From: Congeria kusceri
Lineage: Eukaryota; Mollusca; Bivalvia; Myida; Dreissenidae
Reading direction: 5' to 3'
Assembly (NCBI GenBank): GCA_027627225.1
Contig: CM051029.1
Coordinates: 151,001-215,000, forward strand
Length of the DNA: 64,000 bases
Numbering within the stretch: the stretch's first letter is position 1; the number at the start of each line of letters is the position of its first letter. The notes under the pieces are model-generated. The model saw nothing but the letters and a program-made list of their open reading frames with translations. It was not told the DNA's origin and did no database searches. The translations under genes and the position numbers were made by a program. Below are positions 11,401 to 23,065 of this stretch, piece after piece.

Positions 11401-14400
11401 AACAGATGCAGATAAATATTTGCACTCTGTGGATTTGTACCACTCTGAATAGTATGTGTTAACATAATATTTGTATTTGAATTGTTTTATTTTGATGATC
11501 AAACTGACTTTTTTTATTAAACCATGTATTTCTTATCTGGATCTTTAAACTCAGGATCCTATTGTTAAATATAAATGCATATCAGTGTTTACATACGTGT
11601 GTGACGCACGTTATGCATCACAAGTTATTTGAAATTAAATCGTATACTTGATATAAACGCCTATAAATATAGTATAAATATACTTGAAAATTCAAGATCA
11701 TGCTGAAATTGACACAAAAACTCTTAAAAGCTGCGTTACGTGCTTTAAACATTATAATATTACTTTGATTTTGCAAAGTCTTATTCCAGAGCAGTTGCAC
11801 ATTATATTCCTTCATTATTTTCCAGATGTGGTATCATGTTTTTCCCGGCTGACTAAATATAGATATATCGTGGTAGCTAAAGATTTTGCGGATTGATAGA
11901 AACAAAATCTAGAAAGTGATTTCGATGTTTAACTAAGCAGAAGGCAAATAAGAGACAAGATTGCAAATAATTATATTTACATTTGTATTGAATACATTTT
12001 ATTAAACCTATACACATTTTCTAGCAGTTCTCGTACTATTAAGTACTATAAGTTTGTCCATAAAAGATAAAATGCAAACATTCAATACGTATAAAATTTG
12101 TAAGAGTTTATTGTATGTTCCAATAAAATAATAATAACAGTGTTTGGTGCAATTTTCTGGTTTTCATTGCTCAAAAATGTATTTTGTGTAGCTTAATAAA
12201 ATGTAAAAGCAACAACTGTTATTGTTTGTAATTTAGCTACGGACATCGTATCTAAACCAGCTTTAACTAGTATGTTGTTATTGTGCAAACTGAACATCAC
12301 TCAAATACATTGATATATAGCTAAAGTTTATTATTACTTTAAACAGTATTTGGTGGTATATTTTGATTTTTTATTGAAATGTCACTAATGGTACTGTACT
12401 GCAGGTAAATGTCATGTTAGGAAACACTTTTTTGAATATATATCTTGGTTATGTTTCATATAAAATTTTTGTAGCAGTGCTCGTTATATAAGATTCTCGA
12501 TACAATATTAAAAAGCTTAAATTTAGAATGTTTGTTATTGTTTCAGATGATAATTATATGTGTCAGTAAAAATAAGGAGCACGTGGAGATATTTTTTATT
12601 GTTTTCGTTGCTCAAATTTATTTTCGGTATCGTAATATAAAATCAATAATTGTTACCGACTGAACGATTCGTATTTACTTCACTGCTTAATTGGTTTAAT
12701 AACGGATCTTTTGCGCAGAGAGCTTAAATGTTAATAATACTTATATATAACACGAGTCAATTAAAACTTTATAACAGTAGATGGTGCTATAACTTGTGTT
12801 ATATTGAAATTGTATTTTATGTGGATTACCTTTACGTTAAAGCAATGATTCTTATCCTTGGTACGTAAGTTACTAACCTCACATCTTAAGTGGTTAAACA
12901 CTGTTTGTATTTTGCAAAAAGGTGCATATGTAAATTAAAATAATATACAACCTTAGTTTATCATTACTTTAAAAAAGAAAATTTGTTCTAAATTTTTTTT
13001 GTTTCTAATGTAACGAATCGTTCCTCTTTTTCTTGAATGGAACTCGATTTAGTATGTTAAATTGCTATACAATTTAAATCCAGATCAGGTGTGAATTCGG
13101 TTAAAACGGCTTGGCTGTAAAAGATTCGTATTCGGTGCGTGAGCTTAAGAATCCGTATAGCAGTATTTGGTGCTATAATTCATGTTAAATGTCCATCAAC
13201 AGTCCAGTTTCGAATTTTATCAAACTAGATGTAGAATGTTATCTTGTATTATTGATTATTTCTTGTCCATTTGCGTGCTTGATTCCCGTGTATGCATTAA
13301 TGCATTGCAAAGTAGGTTTTGTACGTTGATAGTGTCGATTGTTTTCCATTCGCCGTCGAACAATACAGTGTCCGTGCATGTTAGTATTGTACGTAAGACA
13401 ACTGACTTCTGTTCAACTTGGCTTCATGAAGTCGCTTCATGCAGGCAGTGTTTTTCAATAATTGTGAAATTAAAATAATGCACCTTAAAGTCCTTTGCAA
13501 GTATAAATAGGTTTATAGTTTAAAGTTCAACATGGATATTTTCCATTGATGTTTCAAATGCATTTGGTGCGATTTATTTTTTAATTACTTTAATTACTTG
13601 TAGTATCAATACAGCAACTTTACACTTCATTATGACATCAGTGTTTAACAGATGCAGATACATATTTGCACTCTGTGGATTTGTACCAGTCTGAATAGTA
13701 TGTGTTAACATAATATGTGTATTTGAATTGTTTTAATTTGATGATCAAATGTACTGTTGTATTAAAAAACATTTATTTCTTATCTCGATCTTTAAACTAA
13801 TGATAGTATTGTTAAATATAAATGTCTATCAGTGTCTACGTATGTGTGTGACGCACGTTATGCATCACAAGTTTCCCAAGCTATTTAAAAGTAAAACACA
13901 TATTTGATATAAACGATTAGATATTTATTTGAAATATTCTTGAAAAGTCAAGACCATGCTGGATTTGAAACAAAAACTGTTAAAAGCAGCGTTAAGTGCT
14001 TTTTAACATAATAATATTATTTTGATTTTGCGAAGTCCTAATGCAGAGCAATTGCACTGTATATTCCTTCAGTATTTTTCAGTTGTGGTATCATGTTTTC
14101 CCCGACTGACTAAATATAGATATATCGTTGTAGCTGAAGGTTTGGAGGATTCATAAAAAACACAAAAACTCGAACATGATTTCGATTTTAAGCTAAGCAG
14201 AATGCAAATAATAGCCTAGATTGCAAAAAATTATGTATACATTTGTATTCGATAAATTTAATAATAAAATATACACATTTTCTAGCAGTATTCGTACTAT
14301 GAAGTACTACGAGTTAAAGTATAAAATGTAAACATTTAATATGCATATTATATGTAAGAGTTTATTGTATGTTCAAATAAAATAATAACAGCGTTTGGTG

Positions 14401-14779
14401 CAATTTTCTGGTTTTCGTTGCTCAAAAATTATTTTGTGTAGCTTAATAAAATGTAAAGGCAACACCTGTTGACGTGAATTTGTTACACCCTTACAACATT
14501 AGTACATGCTATATTTGTGTTTTATTGCCACAGAATTTACCATTGATACTTTGAATGAACTGTATGTAGCATGAAATACTGTTCTATTCAAATCTAGCTC
14601 GGTCTAGATTTCGCATTTACATAATGTGTATTAATTTATATACTGCAAACAATGCTTTGTTTGTACCGGTTTAAATCGCCAATGGTTCGCATTGACGGTT
14701 CCAATGTTTGTATCATTTTTTATGTGCTGTATCTGTTATCTTAAATCAATAATAAAACGTTTCTCCCTTGGTCTGTCTG

Positions 14780-16541
14780 GGGTTTTATTATGCTCCCCGA
14801 ACAATTTTCGGGGGAGCATATAATCGCCGCTTTGTCCTCCGTCTTTCGCAACGTCCGTCCCGTTTACTTGTCAGGAGCAACTACTTACCAGAATTCAATA
14901 ACACTTCACGGGAAGCTTCATTACCATGAGACGGTGTGCACTGAACCAGGACGTTCCGCTTCTATGATTTTTCTCAGAATTAGGGCCTTTGCAGATTTCT
15001 GAAATAAGTATTTAGTGCACAATATTTGTCCAATTTATTTCTACACAACTACTTTTTGTGAAGCTTTATTACCAAAAGGTGTACACTGAACCATGCCGTT
15101 CCGCTTCAATTATTTTTCTAAGAGTTGTGGGACTTTCAAGATTTATAAATGACAATTTAGTGCACAATTCTTGTCTGGGCTATTTCTCCGCAACTTCTGG
15201 CCGGAATACCATGAACCTGTATGTGATGCTGCATTATTCAAATGTGATGTGCACAGTACAGGGTGTTCCCTTTCAGTGATTTTCCTTGGAGTTATGGGAC
15301 TTAAAAGGTTGCTGAAATTAGTGTATAGTGCGCTGTTCTTGTCTGGACTGTTTCTCAGCAACTACTAGCCAATATTCAAGGGGAAGCTTCATTACCAAGA
15401 GGAGATGTTCACTGTACGAAGATGCTCCACTTCAATGATTTTTAGCTCGACCATTGACCGAATAGTTCGAGCAATACTTCTCACCTGTTCGTCGGCGTCC
15501 GCGTAATGCTCTGGTTAAGGTTTGCGTGCAACAAGTCCCTGTAACTACAACATATATTCTATTGAAATTTCACATGTCTTCGGGGTCATTATGTGTGGTT
15601 ACTGAACAGGGTAACTTTGACCTGCTATTTAGCAGAAATATGCCCGTTTTTGTATTTAGAAAATCAGGTTTAAATTGCGTGCAGCAACTCCATATCTTTA
15701 TATGTATTACAGATATTCAACAGAAACTTCACACATTCCTTCAGAGTCGTTATATAAGGTCACTGGCCAAGACCCATAACTGTGACCAGCATTTTAGCAG
15801 AATTATGCCCCTTTGTGTACTTAGAAAAGTCATGATAAGATGTGCGTGCAAGATACAATTCAGGTTAAGGTTTGCGTGCAACAAGTACATATCTCTATAA
15901 CTACTTCAGATATTCAATTGAAACTTCACACGTCTTTGGGGTCATTATGTAAGGTCACTGACCACGGCCCATAACTCTGACCTGCAATTTAGCAGAATTA
16001 TTCCCCTTTTTGTGCTTAGAAATTCAGGTTAAAGTTTGCGTGCAACAACTATATATCTCTTCAACTACTACAGATATTCCGTTGAAACTTCACACATATC
16101 TTCAGGGTCATAATATAAGGTAACTGACCAAGGCCCATAACTCTGACCTGCAATTTAGTAGAATTATGCCAATTTTTCTACTTATAAATTCAGGTTAAAT
16201 TTTGCGTGCAACATATCGCTATATTTGCTTCAGAATATTCAATTAAAACTTCCCACACGTCTTCAAGGTCATTATATAAGGTTACTGGCCAAGGCACATA
16301 ACTGCATTTTGGGATAATTATGCCCCTTGTTTGTAGTGATAAAGGCCAATAACTCTGACAAAGCGGTTGTATAGTCGAGCGCGCTGTCCTGAGACAGATT
16401 TTGTTCTTACAGATATGGGACTTTGATGATTGCTGAAATTAATATACAGAGCACAGTTGTCCGGACTCTGCTCTTCTGATTGCATTCCCATTACTTGGCA
16501 AAAGCATTGTGGAGCATCCATCATTTCGCTGATATCCTTGT
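14780..16541. repeat. Dispersed repeat with hairpin start and about 165-bp internal tandem units
   Basis: It starts with the hairpin GCTCCCCGAACAATTTTCGGGGGAGC (14793-14818) and ends near 16541 with a GGAGCATCCATCATTTCGC tail. Between these, units containing 'GACCTGCAATTTAGCAGAAT' and 'AGGTTAAAGTTTGCGTGCAACA' repeat at about 15520-16330, with a second unit type before that. Open frames at 14790-15900 follow the repeat period and are not genes. It interrupts the degenerate end of the 2.24-kb array. Confidence 0.65.
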
Positions 16542-19500
16542 TAATCTTATATTTGTATGATGGCAGTTACTACGTTCTTTTCCATCCCAAAATCCCGTAT
16601 CCGCACCTGTTAGATACATACCTAAGACTAGTGGATTTTCTTCAAAAAAGTTGCATGGTTAACAGCTTGCTAAAGCTAAAAACATTTAGATCATTTAATG
16701 ATAACGCTATACCACAAACAATATATCCGAGTCTCTTAGCATATTGATTCTTAATAATTGCTACTGTAGAACTCAAATATGAGTATGATGCTCGTCACCA
16801 ATTGTGTTCGTGCAAACCATGTTTGTCAAGTAATTGTTAAATTTAAGTCATGACGGTAATGTCAGCGCGTTGTTAAATATTTTAGTCTTTTGAAAGTGTA
16901 CATAAACTCCAAATTAAGAGTTCGATTGGACCTGTCCCACTGAAACCATTTAAAGCAGCATTTGGTGCTATTTAACGTTATTAAGTGCTTGTGTATAATT
17001 ACCATCATGCATTATAACTTTGCGAAGTTATACGAAAATTCACTTACATTTTTGAACTTCATATTACCGCCCAGAAAAAAACTTTTATAAAGAATCTACA
17101 AAAGTAAAGACATTCACTAAAAAAAATTTCACCCTTGTTCACCGTTTAAAGATCTGCCATTGCAGCTGTAGATTTTGAGAATCCATTCAATTAAAAACTT
17201 GAACCTCTTTTCGGTTTCAAGTTTATCTGAAGGCAGATTATTGTCTCATTTTCAAACATTAATGTATGCATGTTTACATATTTCTGGGATAAGTTTCACG
17301 TACACATTTTGTAGCAGTACTTTAACTATAAATGTCTCGATAAAATATTTAAAAAAATAAATTAATATGTATATTATTTGATTTGAAGTGTGTTAATATG
17401 TGTTGCAATGAAACAAGTATTGTTGTTGTTTTTTTATTTTTTTTAACATTGTTTATGTTTTTTTCTGCAGCTTAACTTAATGTAACGTCAATCATTGGTT
17501 TTGACGGAACGATTCGTAAAATCATCACATCTGTGTACGTTTAATTACGTATCAATTGCGCAAATGGCTTTAAACTTTATTTATGTTAATAATATATAAC
17601 ATGACTTCATTTATACTTTAACCAGTACATAGTGCGTTGTGTTTTATTGAAATGCCAAGAATCGTACAGATGATTGTTTTATGGAACTCAATTTAAAACG
17701 ATAAATTACTATACTAATTAAATCCATATCAAGCGTGAGTTTTGTACAAACGGCTTGTCTGTTAAATATGCGGATCTATTGCGTGAGTATTCGATGTTAT
17801 ATTTCTTGTTTAAATGCCACCAATTATACCATTGATACTTTTATTGATCTAAATGTATAATGCAATTCTTTATTATGCATAAAGTCTGGTCCATATGCGT
17901 GCTTCATTTGCATTTTACATAGTACCCATTCATTCATAAATGGCACAATCGGTTCTGACATATGGTAGTTACTACTCTTTTCCACCCCTCAACTCACAAT
18001 CGTGCATCCGCGCCTGTTAAATCTTGTGGAATCACTGATTTTCGCGGTGGTCTAATTTTCGCGCTCCCGCGATTGCGCGAATTTATGACCACCGTGAATA
18101 TTGACCGATTGTGTAGTGCAGCAACACCTTGGGAGCGTACACGTTCGTTCAATGTACGTCGGTAATCGTTCGTAAATATGCGCAGATAGGCCTATATGTT
18201 ACGGTGCGAATGCTTTTAATTAACGTTTTTGAATGGTTTCTTCACCGGGTTCATCCTGATTAATGAATGCATTTTTTTCTTTTAAATTAGATTTTGGAGG
18301 TTTTTGTACATTTAAATGCGGTATACACTGCAGATCCTCTATATCGCGATTCGCGACGTCTATATAAATAAATATACATGTATACACTATAGCCCATTTT
18401 CGTGACTTCAAAACATATACGTAATTAACTTGCCTTTTTCAGTGATGTTAACATCCTTTATGTGTTATATCCATATGTTATATATTCCATTAGTATATAC
18501 AAATATATACATCTAATATATCTCTTGTAATTAAATTCAAATCACTTATAATCAATTCGAAATCCGAAACGCCTTTCCGAATATAACTGTTCACGTGATG
18601 TTTACACGAATTGTATTTGACAAATAAACTGCACGTGTATTTCATGTAAATCCTTTGTTCTGATAAAAAAGCGCGCGAAAATTATGCCGACATATAAAGT
18701 GCCACGTCATCCTCATGGAAAGCGTGGGTGCACTGATTGCAATAAAAAAAAAATTTGTGGCGCAGAGTACATTGATATCTTTACTTTTGTTTAAAAGTTT
18801 CGTAACGCATAACAAAAAAATGTAAGTATTTCTATAACACAGTTACGCAAAGGCATGATTTTGATCACTCATAATACAATGAATAAAAGGAACATGAAGA
18901 TGTTACTTTTCACAAGTTGATCTTTTGAGTAAAGAACTAGCGACCGTGACGTGGAGCCGAAAAGAGTATTTTAATCGTCACTTAATTAACAACAAGGTGT
19001 CAGTTTGACACAACGTTATATATTGTATATATTGTCTCGCCTAAATATGCGACCACTGTTGTCAATTAAGAGCGTAATCCGGTACTAATATACGTGTTTA
19101 TTGCAACAAACCAGCTGTTGGTCGTTTTATTGCATAATAGACACATATTTTGTGTAAAAAAAAACAATTCTAGTTATTCTGAATGGCTCGTTGTAGACGG
19201 ACTTGTTAACTGGCAATAATTCCGTTGGCATAAGACAATTAGCTTGATAATTATGTGATCGTTTCTTACAAATAAATTTGTATTATGTTGTCGTAAACTA
19301 TACAATAAGAAGTCATGTTATCAAGTTAAAAGGTGGGAAATTTAACTTCATTCTATTTCCCTTTAAGCAAAAATGCACTCCTAGTTCACATGCTTTTAGT
19401 TTATTTTGTCGCCAACAGTCTTTCTACTCTATCAGCGTATTGATTTGACAACTTATAGGTCATGCAAATACTAGTATATAGGGTATATAACACGCTGAAG

Positions 19501-20480
19501 ATGATGCAAATATGATAAGCAATTTTAATTCCGACAGTCAGCTAGAACACTGTCAAAAGTACATAAGTTCATTTATACTTTAAAAACAATAAATGGTGCT
19601 ATAATTTGTGTTGTATTGAAATGCCACTAAATTCACAGTTTATTCTTTCATGTAAACTCGATTTTAAACGTAAAATTGCGGTACTATTCCAATTTTCAAT
19701 CACGCGTGAGTTAGGTACAAACGGATTGACTGTTAATAATTCGGATCTATTACGCGAGTTTATTAATCCTCGTAACAGTGTTTGGTACTATATTTATTGT
19801 CTAATTTCTAACAAAATGTTTTAATTTGTTGATTAAATATAGTATTGTATTGAAATGATCAATTTATTTCCTGGATCATAACTATCTCATAGAACCCTGG
19901 TTCACATGTATATAACCAACTCTTAAACGTTCGATATCAGGCTGAAGTGAAACAAGTTCTCCTTACCAACCATAAATAAAATTAATGGTGACATTGTCTA
20001 CTGTGTTTCATTGCACATTATTTAGTATCAGAGTGTAAATATGTCTGTGATGGTCATTATGCATATTAGAAAAATGTTTCCCAAGTAATACGCCTTGCAA
20101 AGTATTATAAAGATTCTTGAAAAAGTAAAGACATTCACGATTCAATCTCATTTTGGATCTTATCAACTGAAACTCTAAAAGTAGCGTACAGTGCAATTTA
20201 CTATTAATACAACTTTAATTTCAGGAAGTACTAATCCAGCGCAATTATACCTCAATATAACCTCAGTATTATACAGCTGCGTTAAAATGTTTGCATCCGA
20301 CTGACTATATATAAAGATACGTATACCGTTGTAGCTGTGCATTTCGAGTAATCATAGAACCCAAATCTCGCAGTCAACGTGAATTTGATTTCAAGCTAAG
20401 CTGAAGGCAGATAATAGCATAATTTGCAGACATTTCTGTTCACATTTGTCTTGGTTTTATTAGAGCTCATTTCACTTATC
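16542..20480. repeat. Degenerate remnants of the 2.24-kb array
   Basis: Scattered stretches match array sub-units: near 16950 (GCATTTGGTGCTATTTAA), 17460-17770 (GACGGAACGATTCGTA, then AAACGGCTTG), 19560-19800 and 20080-20460 (TTTCCCAAGT, AAAGTAAAGACATTC). The array was therefore once longer and decays rightwards. A separate dispersed repeat with TTTTCGCGGTGGTC lies at about 18000-18150. I see no supportable gene. Confidence 0.6.
18030..18150. repeat. Dispersed repeat with inverted GACCACCG words
   Basis: TTCGCGGTGGTCTAATTTTCGCG is followed about 30 bases later by its near-complement, CGCGAATTTATGACCACCG. This gives a GC-rich imperfect hairpin in AT-rich DNA, typical of a small dispersed bivalve repeat. 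Confidence 0.45.
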
Positions 20481-21855
20481 CCATTGTAAAATCATCGTTG
20501 TTTATCTTTAGCCCAAGTTGTTTAATAGCCACGCATCAGAACGACAAAGAGTTTTACTTATTAGCCGATAAACAACGATTATGCGAAAATTATTTCGATT
20601 CTAAAATGATTTGACATATTTTTGAAATTGCAATTGGAACTTCTTTTTATTGTGCGCCGCTCAGAATCGGAACTTCTTTATGCGTTGTTTATGGGTAGTT
20701 TAACAACGTTAATTGTGTTCTTTGTCTATAGAGTATCATGTTAGAATTTTTAATATACCCCGCGCGTAGGCCTAAAATAGGACACTCGGATAGCTCATTC
20801 GGGAGAGCACTTGCCTTATTTATTAGTAGTAGGTTACGGGTTCGAATCCAAGATTTGTTATTAAATTGTCCCAGCCTGTGTGATTTCAAACATCGCAATA
20901 GCAATTTACAGTGTATTCAATAGCATTAAAGCAACAATGATCTAAAAGATCTATTATGCAAAAACTGGTCTAATTATTTTAGTATTCAAAAACTGGTCTA
21001 ATTATTTTAGTATTAATGATAAAATTACCCTGTCAGGGTAAACGATTTCAAATACAAGTGTAATAAATCATCTCGAAACATGGTTAAAATGGTCTTAGTG
21101 ATTTACATGCGAATCTAAATGTAATGAAGTATTTCATGACCAAACGGGATACATTCTCATCCGATAACTTATATGTGAAACAATAGACTCCGTAAGAAAA
21201 TATATTTTTGTCAACAAAATTATATTGTAGGATATTAACATTCAAAACCGGCATTACGTCAGTGCGTCCAAATTCCTACTAGTCAATTATAACAATATAA
21301 AATTAACGCTAAATATGAGCATAAATAAGTAACATAATGATGTAAATGCAAACGTATAAGATACTCAAATATATTGTCATACCTCTGTTAAATAGTCCAA
21401 AGGCAAATACATAATGTGATAGCCATTAATATTTTCCGTCAGTGGGAGTCACCATTATTCACGTGTGCCTGACGCACTGTTTTGATACGTACGGCCGGGT
21501 ACCAGACTATTATACTATTTCATACAACAGAGCACGTGCATAATGTTTATCTATTCGAAAGAGCATCTGGTAATGTTTGTGATAATCGATGAAAGGAAAT
21601 GTATGCTTTAACAAGCTTGGGAAGAGTTTAAACTATGCGGGGCAAATTCCGTATCGGTCTATCAACAACTCGTGTTTTCCGAGAATTCCGAATTAGTTAA
21701 TAATTGGCAGGCGCTTATAAGCATGTATGTAACAAATCAATGTCGATGAGCGCATGCTTTTCCAAAAACAAACTTGTGTCAACTATTTTATGACAAGTTT
21801 GTCCTTTAAATTGCAGTATATTTGTTCTGTATAATTAAACACATACCATAGACAT
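20481..21855. other. AT-rich spacer with a tRNA-like box and a 33-bp duplication
   Basis: A tRNA-like segment lies at 20783-20856 (TAGCTCATTCGGGAGAGCA and B-box GGGTTCGAATCC) and is probably SINE-derived. A direct duplication of AAAAACTGGTCTAATTATTT occurs at about 20957 and 20988. Otherwise I see nothing. Confidence 0.5.
20783..20856 (+). repeat. tRNA-derived SINE-like segment
   Basis: Both internal promoter boxes are present (A-like TAGCTCATTCGGGAGAG and B GGGTTCGAATCC). The anticodon region is AT-rich and unpaired, so a working tRNA is unlikely. Confidence 0.5.
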
Positions 21856-21861
21856 GTTGCT

Positions 21862-21962
21862 GGGTATAGTAAATACCCCCCCCCCCCACCCACTCCATCG
21901 TAAAAGAAGATGTCAAACGAGTTGACATCACTCTTCTCGGGGTGCAATATTTACTATACCTG
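21862..21962. mobile_element. Small palindromic MITE or hairpin
   Basis: GGTATAGTAAATACCCC on the left faces GGGGTGCAATATTTACTATACC on the right. Between them is a poly-C tract and an inner hairpin made of GAAGATGTCAA and TTGACATCACTCTTC. The whole 100 bases could fold into one cruciform. Confidence 0.55.
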
Positions 21963-22049
21963 TAGACGGCCTATGATTTTTTTATAATAAGCTATTGCTT
22001 TGTCTAAAGAATCGAACCGTTGACAAGTTTTGCAGCGCGATGGTTATAC

Positions 22050-23065
22050 TACTGGTTGGCGAGTAGTATCCGTGAACTAGCAGTATCCGTGATTTGAATA
22101 TTAAAAGGTGTTAAAAGCTCTCCATCATTGAATGTTGAGTTTACACACATCACCTAGCAACTGTTCCAAATGCACAATAAGTTGAAGTCTCCAAAACTTC
22201 ATATTTGTCAAGATATTTACATTTTTGTAATAAAAAAAATCTCAAAACAATTTAACTCCTCGCGGTGCATTCACGCGCACGTCTTTGCGCATGCGCATTA
22301 ATCTATAATTGGACCCCTATTTTTATCTTGTACTTCCCTATTTTCGATTTACCAAGGGTGATCGCTAGATTATTCACACAAAGCAGCAATTGTAGTATTT
22401 AAACACCACCATCCATTTATTCAACAGGCATTCTTTGTGAAATAGATTTTCTTTAAAAAATATAGAATTGCAATCGCAGAATGTTTACTCAAAGAAAATA
22501 TTGACAAAGAATTGCAATTTTAAAGTGTTAACTAAATTATACGGCTAGTTTCGGGACGATTTTGACAAAATTTCAATGCTGGGGAAGCGTCTCCTTCGAT
22601 AATAACATGGTTATCTCCCGTTTATAATCAGCAATTTGTTTTTAGGGGCGCCAAAAGGGTAATCAAAAGCCCATTATCCGGCATCCACTCATATTTGTAT
22701 TCGCATTATCGCCGTTAATCTGGCATGGAATTTAATAATATTACATCATTATGATGTAGGTAATATCATGGAGAATAGTATAGAGTGATTAAAATCTTGA
22801 GGTTTGTAGCACAAAAACGCATTTTCAATTAAAAGGAAATATCACGGATACAACTAGTTTTATTGCTTCATGTAATGCTTATTGATTTTGGAGCCCCTTA
22901 TATGGAAAAAAAACTATATGATGTCATGACAAGATGTTTACATCCATGTAAACAGAAGGAGCAAAACTTTGTACTGCAACAAGCTTTTCTTTCAAAGTAT
23001 TACTTACGCGATTGAAAATAAAGAAAAACTACAAAAAAATTACGGATACTACTCGCCAACCAGTA
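22050..23065. mobile_element. 1016-bp element with 26-bp terminal inverted repeats
   Basis: The left end starts TACTGGTTGGCGAGTAGTAT and continues with CCGTGA. The right end is its reverse complement with a single mismatch (25/26). No coding frame lies inside, so it is a non-autonomous DNA transposon. The target duplication is not clear; TA is possible if the ends are extended by one base. The superfamily is not recognised. Confidence 0.75.

Larger units (their letters stand above)
1109..14480. repeat. Tandem array of about 2.24-kb units
   Basis: A landmark (TATTGTTAAATATAA, then a TGACGCACGTTATGCATCAC block) recurs at about 1114, 7056, 9293, 11560 and 13807. Spacings between the complete units are 2237, 2267 and 2247 bases. 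The first interval is about 5.94 kb because a 4.06-kb element is inserted in it and about 360 bases are missing. The last unit fades out near 14480. Within each unit a shorter motif around TTTGGTGCTAT after TTTAAAACAG recurs at irregular 200-400-base steps (in one unit near 7649, 7850, 8266, 8466, 8650 and 9050). The unit therefore looks like a higher-order repeat of diverged sub-units. No intact gene is visible in the units. A shared frame of about 70 codons differs by indels between copies. Confidence 0.85.

Noticed and set aside
15526..15900. 124-residue plus-strand frame in the 14.8-16.5 kb repeat
   Set aside because: It follows the 165-bp repeat period and has no motif.
22000..22050. Minus-strand tRNA-like B box (GGTTCGATTC) beside the 1-kb TIR element
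   Set aside because: No convincing A box or cloverleaf could be drawn.
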